DNA of 64,000 nt from Datnioides undecimradiatus (GCA_008933995.1 WARS01003208.1:498202-562201), one strand, 5' to 3'; shown: positions 14,401-26,927, counted from the stretch's first letter. A program made the numbers and translations. Notes: a model not told the origin generated them from the sequence alone.

Positions 14401-17366
14401 AGGCTGTCAAAGAGCTCAGACCACCCAGCAGATGGGGGCTGAAGCTGCAGGCTGACGGCTCTAAACTCCAGGGAGTGTAATTAGCTGTAGTGGAGGACCG
14501 AAGAGAGGACAGACTGAGAGGACCAGGGGTCAGCAGCGCTCACACCACTGGGGAGGAGTGCAAGGCTTAGGGGTCTGTGTGTGTCTACTCATAGTTGAAT
14601 TATTGATTTAACAAAGACTATGCACTGCCTGGACTGACATCTCTGAATCTATCATATGTTGTCTCTAATGACTATCAAAGTGTATTTGTGTTTTTTGTGC
14701 TCAAATCATATGAGATTGACAGCCGTTGTTTCAAGGCTTTTGTTGGTTTTGTTTTTCTTCATTTTATATTACTCTCATCTCCTGTCTCTGATTATTGAGG
14801 TAACTTGTAGAAATTTTTTCTTTTTAACTGTTGCCTGTAGTTTTTTTTCCGTACATGTTTATGTAATATTAGCACATAGACCAAGACACACACTCCTAGC
14901 CAAGGGACTAATTAGTGTGGAGATCAATGCTCGTTGGCAGTAAGTGACTGGTATGGTCGGCTGAGGTCTGACCACCGGGGACATCAGGAAGGCTAAAGAC
15001 AGTTTAACTTTTCATTACCTTTTCATCAGAAAAATTCACCTTCCTTTCACCTGACCTCATAAGATGCATCTCTAATTTTTATGTATTGTGCTGGGCTGGA
15101 TATTTTTTCCATATTATTATTTTTATTTATAGAAGTAGAAATATATTGTGCTATGTTATGGTCTATGTTAAAGCCAGTATAATTCATTCAGTTTTCTGGC
15201 TGCAGAAGTTAGATTTACTAATTATTTCTAAATTAACTTATTCTATATACATCATAGCAGATTTAATTATTCAAAGCAAATTATAGCAAATTATAACCAG
15301 AGTTTGTTTTTTGTAGTACAATTTATTACAATGAATCCCAGCCATTCCTATCTGGGTAAATATTACCGGATTATATTTAGCGTTTTTAGTGTTTGTCTGT
15401 TTTTGTTTTGGGTTTTTTTGCACAGCATAAAAATGTGTCGGTTAAAAATGTCAGTTAAAGTGAATACAGAAAAACTCAACTAAAAACAACCCCGGTAAAA
15501 ACATTAGCTTTCCTACGAGGCAATAATTGGTAAATTCAAGTGTCTACCAATAATCTGCATGTGCTGCAAGACACATCAGTATCAGGCAGTAGTATGTATA
15601 TATCGTAAAATATAAAATTGTTCACATTAAAAATAATCAATCAAAAAACTTTTGGATGAGTAAAACATTATGTGAACAGTTAAGTAAACTCAGTTAAATA
15701 TCGATTGCATTTCAATATGAAGACTTTTAATTGTAATCTTTTTTTTTTTTTTTTACTGAAACATTGGTTTGGCATTTGCCATATAATTTGGTGTCCCCAT
15801 ACATTTTTATGATACTGCTAAAATTGCCCTCACTCTAAAAATGACTTCTGTACCCCAAATAGCCATGTTATTTCATCTGTGTGTGGTTTTTTTAATCCTT
15901 TTAAAATCACTGGTATGAGAAAAATAATCAATAGAGTCTCAATAGAAATAATGTAAATCATAAATGGAAGATTTATTGTAGGATTGCTTTATGATATCAT
16001 GAAATTGGGCCAATGAACTAGATCAGTTGTTTATGTAGTGTGTATTATCTTTACAGAAAGTTGCATTCCAAGGCAGTTGTCCATGAAAGAGATGAATTGT
16101 GCAGGAGGCCCATCTGCTCCTCAGCTGACAACCAAAACAGCAGCAGCAGCAACAACCCCGGCAGGAAGAGAAACATGGTTAGTCTCTCTCTCTCATTCAC
16201 TCACAAACAGAGAGGAAGACCCTAAAACTGCCAAACATGCATTGACTTAAGTATAATACTGCAGCAAAGATAGCCATGAAGTTCCTTGATGTACAATCTC
16301 AGAATGTTAAATACTGAGTACTGAATTTAAAATGTTCAAATGTGCAGAAGAGTTTTTGAGTGTTAAACTCTTAAGCTAATATTGAGTTCTGGGCTTTCAT
16401 TTTGGTGATTGTTTATTCGGTCTTCATCATTTTCTATTGCAGAAAATTGAATTTTAGACTCAGTTCAACATTTTACATCTTATTTGCCTTCAGAATTAAA
16501 AGTGTCTCTGCCTTTTAGGTGAGCGCTGAGACCAGTGAGCATGCTCAGAAGCCCCCTGTTGAGTGGGAGGGCAGCGCCCCTAAGAGGATGAAGAAGTCTG
16601 TTGCACAAGAGCAGAGGTACGATCTTTTAAGTTGTTTTATTAGTCTTGGGTTCAACAATAACATATATATGTATAATCAGGAAAATTCTGTTAATACTTT
16701 GTAGTTGCCAGTTGGAAAAATCTATCAGTAACCCAAAACATGAGTCAATTTTCAGCTTTGAGTTTGTGTCCTTGTTGCATGGTATCTAACTTTAAACATG
16801 TCAACAGCTGCATGCTTGTCCAAAGTGTCTTAGACAGCATGACAGGACAGAAGAGGACCGTTGTACATAAAGGGAAACTGTTAGACCCACAGTACTGTTA
16901 CACAAGCTAAGATAACAAAACAATGAAAATAATCGGTATTGCAGTGAATCAATTTGGTTCATAGACGATCTGTGATTGGCAGGGCATCCATGCAACATCC
17001 ATACATGACATGTGGAAAACATGAAGCCTCCAGAACACATACATTAGGTTGACAACCCAGTATATTAACATACATTGTATGTCCAGCAGTTAAACTCTTG
17101 AGATTTTGAGCAATATTTGCATATCCATGATTTTGGATTTTTCAGTGAGGGAAAAGGACAGATTCTTTCTGTGGGAAAACCATTTCAGACATATTATTAT
17201 TCTAAATCAGACTTTCTGGCATCAGCAGATATTTACTGCCATGACATATTTCAGAGTGATGTCTGTTGACAGTAACATGGTCCATTTCTGATTCAGTGTG
17301 GTTTGAAACATTATTTGTGTGTCCTGCAGTGTGGAAGAATCCTCTTCCAGTTGCGTGATCCTCTGA
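5494..17366 (+). CDS. arhgef39: Rho guanine nucleotide exchange factor 39, 3' part (PH domain and C-terminal tail)
   Basis: Dbl-family GEFs load GTP onto Rho GTPases through a DH domain followed by a membrane-binding PH domain. Five coding exons are visible: 5494-5723, 12067-12155, 16057-16177, 16519-16616 and 17330-17366. All have AG/GT borders and matching phases (1, 0, 2, 0, 2). Exon 1 reads GRWYIREGWLKMVP, then MFFLFSDMLLQAK and VFGH. Exon 2 reads KLLLMSSNQEDLNDWYQSL, ending in the PH-domain tryptophan helix. Both match ARHGEF39 as I remember it. The human protein, as I recall it, ends soon after that helix. Here three further exons add about 84 residues with basic clusters (GRKRN, KRMKK), a Ser run and a final CVIL, a CaaX box whose terminal Leu predicts geranylgeranylation. 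The DH exons are not seen, so the gene is 5' partial. The gene name is confident; the role of the tail is inference. Confidence 0.88.
6661..6914 (+). repeat. tRNA-derived SINE
   Basis: It starts with a tRNA-like head containing an A-box-like tagctcagaggcagag. The body contains repeated gtgtgaatg units, and the end is agaaaagcgctctataaat followed by a tccgtttgccattta tail. This layout matches SINEs widespread in teleosts. It lies in the long PH-domain intron of arhgef39. Confidence 0.75.
8961..8987. repeat. (GT)n microsatellite with G run
   Basis: A short GT run ends in seven G. A similar (GT)n run lies at about 9360-9378. Confidence 0.8.
9420..9725. promoter_or_regulatory. candidate conserved non-coding element, intron of arhgef39
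   Basis: This is a complex, balanced-GC block with no ORF and no repeat similarity, set in AT-rich intron. It contains homeobox-type cores (tttcattag, acgtaattt). Conservation cannot be measured here, so the call rests on texture alone. Confidence 0.3.
10020..10330. promoter_or_regulatory. candidate conserved non-coding element, intron of arhgef39
   Basis: This block holds several homeodomain-like TAAT cores (ccctaattacc, tgtaattagataat, gtgcataaatca) in non-repetitive sequence with a GC content higher than its flanks. A third block of the same character continues around 10490-10640 (gtctaatttt, gtgtaattatg). Confidence 0.32.
11738..11763. repeat. (ATC)n microsatellite
   Basis: An uninterrupted atc/cat trinucleotide run lies just upstream of an L2 LINE tail. 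Confidence 0.85.
11820..12020 (+). repeat. L2-type LINE 3' end, degraded
   Basis: The block ggtcaaggcaaatgatggcc, tcaaggtttctgtcc, ttgctcatggtggaa and cttggtgtaattaat matches, with many changes, the 3' UTR of the better LINE copies at 34735-34930 and 53160-53350. It ends 46 bp before the second arhgef39 coding exon. Confidence 0.7.
12470..12600 (+). repeat. SINE head relic
   Basis: The stretch ggtcagtggcagagtgggcc and the following caagatttgaggtttggtctcc resemble the A-box and B-box regions of a tRNA-derived SINE. The body is lost. Confidence 0.4.
12818..13860 (+). mobile_element. Tc1/mariner transposon relic
   Basis: The ends are imperfect inverted repeats. The left end reads aaaagtctacacaccctt, and the right end reads aagggtgtgcagagtttt. 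Between them a frame at 13148-13447 encodes RRWVFHQDNDKARHTSKLV and FLKGTKIQVLE, the Tc1 DDE-domain signature around its second Asp. The frame then stops and the downstream sequence is scrambled, so it is inactive. An inverted subterminal block at 12890-12935 (cttccatctttaatgtgatc) recurs in opposite orientation near 27940. It sits in an arhgef39 intron. Confidence 0.8.
14180..14570. promoter_or_regulatory. candidate conserved non-coding element, intron of arhgef39
   Basis: This is a GC-rich, non-repetitive block flanked by AT-rich intron. Two TAATTAG cores lie about 115 bp apart (ggctaattagtttatc and gtgtaattagctgtag). All frames are interrupted, so it is not an exon. Deep conservation is a guess from composition. 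Confidence 0.3.
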
Positions 17367-19213
17367 TGGACTACTACTTCTTCATACTCTGAAAAGCATT
17401 CAGTCTGAGATGATGGTGGATCTGCATGGATTATCTGAGAGTTTCACTTCAGAGTGTTCTTTATACTCCAGTTTTGTCAAACATGACGTGCATGCAACTG
17501 TGCATCTGTCCTGTTACTGTTTTTTGTTATGCTTTTTATCATATCAACATAAACGCAAGCTTATGCTCATCCTGCACAATATAAACACACAGCATCGTGC
17601 TTACAAGACCAAATATCTAATGAATGTTTAACTTTGAGCAGTATGTCATTGTTGCTGCTGGTTTCCAGTAAAGAGTCATCTCTTTGCAATGTTGAAATAC
17701 CAACTCTGCAATAGCGGAGAGTAATGAGCTTTCTTCTTGTTTGTGCCTAGATGCAACACTCCACCAGTCTCTTGAGTCAGACAAAATTTTAAAGTGCATT
17801 TAGAAGACAGCATAATGTTCAGCTTATTATAGCTGGACCACAGGGTTTTTCAAGGGAGGAACCGCTTAAGTTTTTCATTTTGTAAGTATCTCTGTCCCAT
17901 AGCAAAAACTATTCTCACATCTTGATTCTGCACTCAGCTCTTTGTAAAAGTGGTGGATCTGGTCTTCACCTGCCTTCACTTTTCACTGAATGGCAGGAAC
18001 AAAGACCAGCAGGGTTGTTTTTTCACACTTTTAACAAGCAAATGGTCACGTTATAACTGATGCCGTATGGAATTCACTACCACCAGTTAACAGGTCCAGT
18101 TATGAAAATGACAATTGCTGCAGCATCTAAGAGGTAATTTTGTATGAAACTACAAAATGGCCAACATTAAATACATGCAACAATAATGCTAATTTAAAAA
18201 TGAGCAAAACATAAAATCTCTAAACATTTTTTTTTTAGCAAAAGATTATTAAAATCTCAACTGCTATAGGGAATGTTTATCTGTTAATTGCTTTTTCATT
18301 TTTGTTTTATCTGAGATATATTGTATTTCTAATTGCCCTTCTTTAAGTTACACCATTGTTTCATCAAAACACTTACATTTCTGACAGTGCGGGAGTGTCA
18401 GTGACAAAAATGCTTTTATGAAAAACAGACACATGAAAAAGGTTATTTTGACATAAAAAAAACATCCATAATAGATGGAAAAATCAAAACCAAAACTTTG
18501 ATATAAGATAGAAAGATAACACTATGTTTGCATCATGACGCTTAACCCTGTTTATTAATAATTACATCACTGATTAAATTATTGCTCATTCAGTGTACAC
18601 TGCCAGTTATCATCTGAGCTTATTTTTCATTTGGTACTATCTCACATGACCTGAACATATCAGTGCTGTCAATTCTAGCAGATACTTATTAGGTCACACT
18701 ACTGTCTGCTGGTCTCTTCAAACAGCTTTACTCCCTCACATAATTGATTCATATTTCCAATTTTTAAAATGTCTGATTCCTTTGATAGTTTACTTGTCAG
18801 GTATATATAGCTTTAAAGTACCATAAAGACGGTCGGATATTGTTATGGGTCATAAAATAAGTGTATTTAATCAGCTGCACTGTGTTTTCGGAATGACAGT
18901 GCACTGTAAAATGTCTTGGAAATATCTGCATCTAGGCAAAACAGCCTGGTTAACAGAAATTATATATGCTGACTGTCCTATATGTTTTTAATAAATCATG
19001 TCTTTATTTTCTTCAGTTATACCATATATTGCCAAAAGTGTCTCTTCAAATACGTCATTAATTTTACTAACACTACTGTGCAATTTTAAGATCACTTTGT
19101 ATTTACAGATTATTTTTTAATATTTTAACATCATATTTGCTTTCTCAAGGTGGTTACAAATCATTAGACGAAGATGGAAATTGTACAGTAAATCTCTAAA
19201 AATATCATTGTGT

Positions 19214-19247
<34 letters not shown>

Positions 19248-20800
19248 GGGGGGGGGGGGCATCCAAATTTGTTTAAGTATTCAGGAGCAAGTCGACAAGT
19301 GAGGCAAAGGGAAAGCAGAAAGAAGTACTCTTACTTCAGAGACCAGAAGGTATCCAGAACTGAGGGACAGAGGGAGGACAGCAGGCGGAGACAAACACAG
19401 GTCAATAACATTTCAGGTAACAAGCAACTTTTTTACACACATTTCTGTCAGATGTTCTGAATATTTATATTGCAAAAGGTCATAGATCAGTAACACAGTC
19501 TAGTTTTTATTCACTTGTCATTCAGTTATTCTAGCTAATTTTACAAATGACAGAATTATTTCTGCAAGTAAATACACATCACAAACATTTTTAGTGCTTT
19601 TTCCATTTTTATAGAGCGCAGCTGTCCAACACAAAGTCTCTTTGACATGTATTTAGGATCAAAAGTTCTTAACTGGCAATGACGGTCACATGCTAACCAG
19701 CATGTTTACTAACTAGTAATGACAATTAAGTCCTTAGACCTTGTCAGAAAAAATAATTAAGTTTCACAAGTCTGTGTTCAAACAATACTCCACAGTTTAA
19801 ACTTGGTCCATTTATTTATTTATATATTTATTCATTAGTTAGTTCAAGTTCAATTTAGTAGTTACTTCAATTATACTGTTGTATAATACTGTTTTTATGT
19901 ATTGTATCATAATTGACAATTTGTATGAGGATGTTTTAAAAAATTAACTGCAATCTTATAGAAAAATACAAAGTCATTATAATCCAATGGAAATGTTAGA
20001 AGTCAGGGACAGAAACATTCTTCGGTGAGAAAGCTACATCTCCTTATAGGAGATCAGAGTCCACATGTTTTAAGCAGGTTCACAAGTCTGAAGGCATTTG
20101 CTCTTAAATTGTATCCTGTAAAAGAATCAACTCTGATCTGGATTATTAATTCTCCTCCAGTAGCAGGCCAGTGTAATGCTGATGAAGACATTTTAAATTT
20201 TCAGCACTTCTAAATGTGGACTGCAGGGCAGGGAGAGTGATTAGGTTTCTATTTTAGAAGGCAAATGATGGCTGGTCATTTCATCTGCAGAGCCCACATT
20301 CTGTAAAACTCATCACACTGATCGATTTCTCGTCAACAGCAGATTATTAGACAGATTAACAGCCAAGCTCTCAGAGCTCAGTCACCGACTTGTTTCACAC
20401 TGTAGTACTGCTCTGTTAACACAGGATGGAGGCAAAGACAACTCTGCCCCCCCTTTGACATTGTATATGATTTATATATGGGAAACACTTAAGAAGAGAA
20501 GAGATTATTGATAAATATTGATAGGGTACAAATCCAAATTGTACATTATATCAGAAAAGTAAAGGTCATAAAAATACAAAAAAGGTAATTTGTAAGGATA
20601 GAATACAGACAACGTCTTTGGTCCAGGGCTATTTTTCTCAGTGTAGTCTTCAGCCATTTGATCTGAAGGCACACATTGTAGTAACATTGTAGTAACACGT
20701 TTGTGTTTGGGCATTTTTTTTGTCAACAGGACATTCTGCCTGTGGTCATAGTTCAGAAAAAAATGTTTTTTCAGTCTCATATTCTGTAGCAGAACTTTAC
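17367..20800. other. arhgef39 3' UTR and intergenic DNA
   Basis: The first part should be the arhgef39 3' UTR. An aataaa lies near 18990, but I cannot fix the cleavage site. A (GT)n run followed by twelve G lies at 19211-19259. A purine-rich stretch at 19289-19398 is open in one frame and bounded by ag and gt, but it does not look like a known protein. Nothing else is recognisable. Confidence 0.45.
19211..19259. repeat. (GT)n-T4-G12 simple repeat
   Basis: A GT run is followed by tttt and a homopolymer of twelve G. Confidence 0.9.
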
Positions 20801-20929
20801 CTGTTAGGCTCTATGGTCATCTGATCTGTCCCGTTTGTTCTGGGCTCGACTAATGCTCCGGTGTTGTAGATGGGACCAGATCCTGCAGCCTGGCTCTGGT
20901 TGAGGGATTGCAACCCAGAAGAGTGCAGC
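20801..20929 (-). CDS. orphan coding exon, gene not recognised
   Basis: On the - strand a 129-nt stretch is bounded by a good acceptor (pyrimidine-rich, tttttataacag) and a good donor (AACAG|gtaaag). One frame is open across it, phase 2 at both ends, encoding 42 full codons. It begins LHSSGLQSLNQSQAAGSG, continues PIYNTGALVEP and ends TDQMTIEPN. The composition is Gln/Ser/Asn-rich and probably disordered. I do not recognise the protein, and I see no neighbouring exon within several kb. It may be one exon of a gene with very long introns, or a remnant. Confidence 0.45.
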
Positions 20930-21739
20930 CTGTTATAAAAATGAAATGCTACAAATGTCAAATGATGTTTTAACTGCCCAATACCTTAATGAATAGGAAA
21001 GTTAATTTTAAAATAAGACACTAAACAATGAATTGTTTTAAGGCATTCTTTAATTTAAAAGTCCTATCATTATCACCATGTATTTTTTCTTTCACAATGA
21101 CTTTGTACCCTCTTATAAATCAATTGTAAGTTGTATACTATGTTGTAATAGCAGCAAGTGAAGCAACGTTTGCATTTTCATTAGCATTTGCATGAAGGTC
21201 TCTATCTCTGACATTATGCAACCCAATTAGGCTGATAGTGGCTCATGGTTCATTGACAGACTGGCATAACTCTGGCAAATTACAAAGGTTGTGGCTTATT
21301 GCTGTCCTTTAAAACTTTTATTTTCTCTGCTGCTGTGTGGTGAAGCTACTTCATTATGTAAGTATTGTATGATATAAAGATTGTGAGACAGACGGCTACT
21401 AAAGCCTTGATCATAGTATAGACGCAGAGGCAGACTTGCACATTTAGAGGAACCCTTGGCCTCTAAATGGAAAAAAAAAGATAGATAGCTCCTGACAGCA
21501 GAATGAGTTTCCTTGGTTTGTTATATCTGGCCGAACATGAAAAGGTCAAAAGATTATTTTTACAACCACTGAGTCCATAATAAATCCCTCTCCCAGCCAA
21601 CAATCTGAATCCTCCTACATAAACTATAAGTAATTTTTATCCTTCTTTCCAAAAAAAGAATGTGAAATCAAACTCATCTCACTAAGAACATAGCACCATC
21701 TCTGCATTTTAAAACCTCCAGCTCCCTCAATCATTTTGC

Positions 21740-22205
21740 TGTGTCACTACACAATCTTACAGAAACAAACTGACTCCCTGTCCATAGCGTTTACACCAGT
21801 TGCCAAAAACCTGGGTGTAGTATTTGACTGAGATGTATCATTTGAAGGAGAAAAGTTTTCTAAGCTGTTCCACCAAGGAGCATTTAAAGATTTGGCTGTT
21901 TTGTCTCTCAGCCCGATCAGGAAAATGCCATCCATGCTTTTATTTCATCTCATTTAGATTATTGCAATCCATTGTGCTTAGGGTTAAAGCAAAGAACTTT
22001 TCACATTTACAAATTTTCACAAATTGCTGCTGCTTGGCTCATAAACAAAACGAAAAGGCAAAATCACATTTGCCCTGTTTCAGCTTGTCTTCTTGATTTT
22101 AAGATTTTACTGTTCAGTGTTAATCCTCTTTTTAATCTTGCAATAGCCCTTTTTGTATCTCTCTTTTGAAATGTGCTATATAACTAAGATCTATTACTAT
22201 TATTA
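21740..22205 (+). pseudogene. LINE reverse-transcriptase C-terminal relic with tail
   Basis: Broken frames spell the L2 signatures also seen intact at 33736: a KNLGV-F-D motif near 21808, then a block like FISSHLDYCNPL near 21940, and then Gln-Ala-Ala-rich residues. It ends with aatgtgctatataactaaga, the degraded L2 tail. Stops and frameshifts make it inactive. Confidence 0.65.
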
Positions 22206-22494
22206 TTACTACTATTCATTGTGGTTATTATATTTGACTGAATGTAAAGAAGTAAAAAAAGAATAAAGTATGTGCAATTGCTCAATGACAACAGTACTGG
22301 GGAGGGGAAATACACAGCAAACATAAAATGCTTTCAACAGCCCAGTTTGCTTTTCTAGCCCAATGTAGTTCTTGGGCTGATAGTGTGTGCAGTCTGTATT
22401 TGTTGTTTACCCTTTTTAAAGGAGGCTATCCCCTATCTTTCCAGGTATCTGAATACCTTTTAGAAATATCTTGCAGTTAGTGGGCCACGCACAT

Positions 22495-22545
22495 TATCAC
22501 CATGGTACCCTTGCTCCTCCTCATCACCATGGTACCCTTGCTCCA
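22495..22545. repeat. short tandem duplication
   Basis: The unit atcaccatggtacccttgct is present twice, about 27 bp apart. Confidence 0.85.
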
Positions 22546-22672
22546 ACCTCTCGCCTCTTTTCCCAACAGCAGTGATGTATTGTAATGTGTCCAACTCAAT
22601 GCACCATAAAAAATTATCCACAAGTACAGCATAGCTTTCTCCTTATCTCTGTCTTCCATGATCTTCTTTTAC

Positions 22673-22692
22673 TGCAGCACCCTCTAGTGGGT
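22673..22692 (-). promoter_or_regulatory. CTCF-like motif
   Basis: The - strand reads CCACTAGAGGGTGCTGCA, close to the CTCF core CCASYAGRKGGC with one change. Occupancy is unknown. Confidence 0.3.
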
Positions 22693-22991
22693 GCTCCTGG
22701 CACAGCAGAGTAAACTCAAGTCCTCCACCCTCCACAAGAGGTTTGGTAAGAAATGCAGAATCAACCAACCATGTTGGTGCTGGTTAGCATCCTCAGCATT
22801 TACTTTGTCCATTGGTGGTGCTACTGGAACCACATGCTGAGTTTACCATCATAATGCTAGATCTCAGTGTCTGCTTCAGTACCACACAGAAAGGTGGACC
22901 AGTGAGGACTGAATGAGTGCCATTAAAGTCAGCTAAGCCAATGGCCACCAAAATAACACAGAGCGCAGTCGCATGTATGTCATCTTCTGAT

Positions 22992-23312
<321 letters not shown>

Positions 23313-26079
23313 ACATCAACTTGCACATACATATATTGCACATGTATATATATTTGCACATGTATATATTTCCAAATGCCGTTGGTTTCTATTCTGGCTG
23401 CTCTTTACCAGCAACATTCTCTAAAGACTGTTTCTGTCGGTTTTCAGTTTATGTTATTTTTATGACATTGCAGTAGTCAGTGTTGTATCTGTGTGACTGA
23501 TTTCATTGGCTTTATTGTTTTTGCAATTACATCCTCAATCTGAACCCCCTCCATCCATCCATCCTCCTGCAAATCTCTTCATCACATTGTTCAACTGTAC
23601 ATTCCTGATGTGCCTGCTCTACAAGTGTATCTGCTGTAATGCAGAGCAGCGAGACAGCAAGTGTCGGGAAAAAGAACTCAACTCAAACTGCAGGAATGCA
23701 GCCCTGTCTACACACCTCTGAATAGAGCAGTTATCTCTGGTATCAGTGGGCTGACTGTGTGGAAACCTCGGCTCCCTGTAGCAGCTGTGCTGAGGATCAG
23801 GTTTATAAGAACTTTGCAAGAAGTACTGAGATACCTGTATAGATGATGAGGAGTTTCCTATTTTAATGTTTACATATATGGAGCTTTTTTACTAAGCCTT
23901 TTAAAACATCTCCAACTACTGAATTTTGTTTTTGTTTCTGCAAAAGTTTAAAAAATGCCTTTTGGTGCTATACATATTAGTCCAATTTGATGGTTAGTTG
24001 AAATGGTTGAATAGTTACTTTTCTTTACTGTCTACTCTACTCTACTCTACTGTCTTTTTTGTTCTGTCTTGTTATTGACATGAAATAGCAATCTAAACTG
24101 ATTTTTGAGCAAAGACATTTAGATGGCTAGAAGAAGTGAAGCTGAAGGCTGCATGAGCTCGAGCAAGGTCTCAAGGGTCAAGCCAAAGGAAATTATAGGC
24201 CATTGACTTGCTACGTGATGTTGAACCTGCAGGAAAATGTTGACTTCCCATTAACTCCTCAACCTCTGCCAGTTACAAGCCTTCTTTGCATTTAGTCTCT
24301 TTATTGCTCAATATCTGCATTTGCAGGTTGAGCTTCTGGTCCTTGAATTCTGCAATAGATACCTCAAACTTCACCAAATTCAGTACCTCCTTTGATATGG
24401 TGCTGCCATAATCCATAAGTGCTAATTGTCTTCCAAGACAAAACATGCATTATTATCTGGAGATCATTTGATATTCAAAGATTGTCCTCTTTAATGAATT
24501 CCAAAACACGACAAGCTTAGGAATGTCCCCGGGTGCCACCACAAAGAAAGGATTAACGACTTTTCCTACTAGGCACCAAAGAAGCATATGATTCACATGA
24601 AGTCCTCTTAAGACAATTTTCATGAATGGCCAAAAATAAGCATTGAAGTTAGTTGTTAACTAAGAGATCTGAAAGATATCCTTGTGAAATGCATGTCCGC
24701 AATTCCCCATATAAGGACCTTGGAACTTCTCAGTTCTAGGAAAGGCAGTTACAGCTTAATAGCTTCCCAAATCCACAATGCCAACAATGCAAAGTAATGT
24801 CTAAAAAAAACTTAGGGAAAAGTTTATATTTTACAGCTGAGGGTGGCATAATAGCCTTAAATTCAATGTTAATGTCAGTGGTAGAACCTGAACGAAGGCT
24901 ACAGCTTCGAGCAATAATGTTAGCTTTGAACTTCTCCTCAAGGCCATAAGTTATATGAATGCAGAATTCTCTAACAAATTCAAGAGTGTACTGTCTGCGG
25001 TAAACAACATTAAAAAAAGAAGCCAAAGAATGTGCTGGGCAAATCTCTAGAACTGAAGACAATATAACAGCCCTATAGGCGACAACCACTGCCTGTAAAG
25101 GTTGGAGGAAAGGTTAAATCCCTCCACACTACTGGATTTAGAGTGCTGCAGCAGGAGATCTAAGTTGAGGCTAGTATATCTTACTGAATGTGCTGAGAGG
25201 CAAGTGATGCTTACTCATCCCTTGCCACCGGAGGCTCTGAAGGCTGGAGCTGCTTTGCTCTCCCTTGAAAATTAAGAGAGCCCACTAGATTTCTGGTCTG
25301 AGATCCACACCACAGAAGGCTTTGAGGCGTGCTGAAAATGATCAATTTCTGGAGGCTAAGCAGAGATGTGGAATGGGAGCAGCGCTTTGGATGGAGTGGA
25401 GTTAGCAATTTGCATTCTGCATTGTCTTAATGAGTATGTAAAGCTGGAAACATGGTGTCTTTGTTCACTATTTATATGTGGTTTTGTACTTAAACATCCT
25501 TTTGAGAATTGTTGCTGTTGTTTGTGTAGGTTAAGTTAATGTCCTAGACTAAACATTTTTTTTTTAAAAAGGCAAGAGGTGCCTAGGCAGGTTATTTCAC
25601 CCTCATTTGGTTCTCACTCAAGTAGAGTTATTATTCTTATCCACAAGACAATTCTATTTCAAATATTACAAACAATTTGTGATCCAGCTGGCTACATTGT
25701 GGTCCAAACAGTTGACTTTAATAAATGTGTATGATCCCTTTGATGATGATTGTAAATTCTTTAACAATCTGTGTTTAATTTTGCCTGCACTTTTCCCTTC
25801 TCCTGATGTGCTGCCAGAAGCAGCGCAACCAAGCAGAAAGCCATGAAATGAGGATCATAGACTCTTGGGAATAATTTAATGCACATTCAAGGAAAAATCT
25901 ATTAAAATGTAAGTCAGTGATTCTCATAGTGTTTAGGCCAGCAGAGAAGGCCTTGCTGGCCCTGACGGCCCACCACTGCTTTATCTAAACCGTTTGACAT
26001 TTATAGAGAAACCTGACAGAGCCTCCTCCTGTCCCTAGAAGGTCACATACCAAATTTCAGGTATCAGATTAGATCAGAT
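23313..26079. other. intergenic, no confident gene
   Basis: A ctact pentanucleotide run lies near 24028-24050. On the - strand 25089-24736 is open for 117 codons, and its middle reads ANIIARSCSLRSGSTTDINI. That faintly recalls SEA-domain patterns, but it lacks splice support. Nothing else is seen. Confidence 0.4.
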
Positions 26080-26600
26080 GGCTCAAAGAACTGCTCTGTA
26101 TGCAGACGAGATAATCTTGTTTGGCAGAGACTTGCGCACTTCCGTACCCACACTTGTGGACCTGTCTAAACAGATTGAGATGTTTTCAGTTTATAAAATC
26201 AATCAGACAAAAAAAACAACATTTGATGCAAAAGGCAGAGGAATGATGTGGACCTACACTCCTTTATTGCAACAGAGTGCTTATCTTGATATTCACATTG
26301 TGTCACAGGTTGGTCATATAGTCTCAGTTAAATATCAGCCTATGATTTACTGTCTCAAAAACAAAATGAATAGCTAGATTGTAGATAAAGTGTCTTTATT
26401 GTCACAACTATATCACAGAGGTGGGCACCGTATTCCTAATATCAAGTGGTACTACTGGGTAACTCAGATTTGCATTTCAGTGTACAGTTTTACTTCTGAT
26501 AATTTTCCAACATTGATAGAGAGAGTTGTGTTCAGTTGTCCCCAAGATACCCCTCACCTTTTACATTTATTCACTCACGTAGATCAGTGTTTGGTATGAG
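26080..26600 (+). pseudogene. L1/Tx1-type LINE reverse-transcriptase fragment
   Basis: The frame from 26078 begins with LYADEIILF, a variant of the YADD-containing catalytic block of L1-clade reverse transcriptases (second Asp replaced by Glu). It is followed by VDLSKQIEMFSVYKINQTK. After stops, another frame (26390-26599) reads GGHRIPNIKWYYW, which matches the L1 'GGxxxPNxxxYYWA' block. The element is short, broken and inactive. Its first 243 bp are repeated at 30556. Confidence 0.65.
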
Positions 26601-26897
26601 TTGGCAACAATCCTAGGTGAAACATTCTCTGACAGGCTTTTGCTCTATATAGGGAAACCTGAATTTACTGACCCCGTGTCCAACTAATGGTCAACAAGAG
26701 ATTAAGGAAAGTTCTAAAATTGTATGAAATTGAAATTAAATAACCGCCAATCCTCTGTATGGTTCTCCATAATTATAAAGCAATAAATTAAGAAGAATGT
26801 GCAAACTTTTATAGTTGCGCTTATTGCAAGCAGACCTGTTTATTTAACAAGTAACAGGCTACAGAGAGGAAACATACTACTGTTATCATGCCACAAT

Positions 26898-26927
26898 GTG
26901 CGTGTGTGCGTGCGTGCGTGCGTGTGC
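26898..26927. repeat. (GTGC)n microsatellite
   Basis: A gtgc/gtgt tetranucleotide run. Confidence 0.85.
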
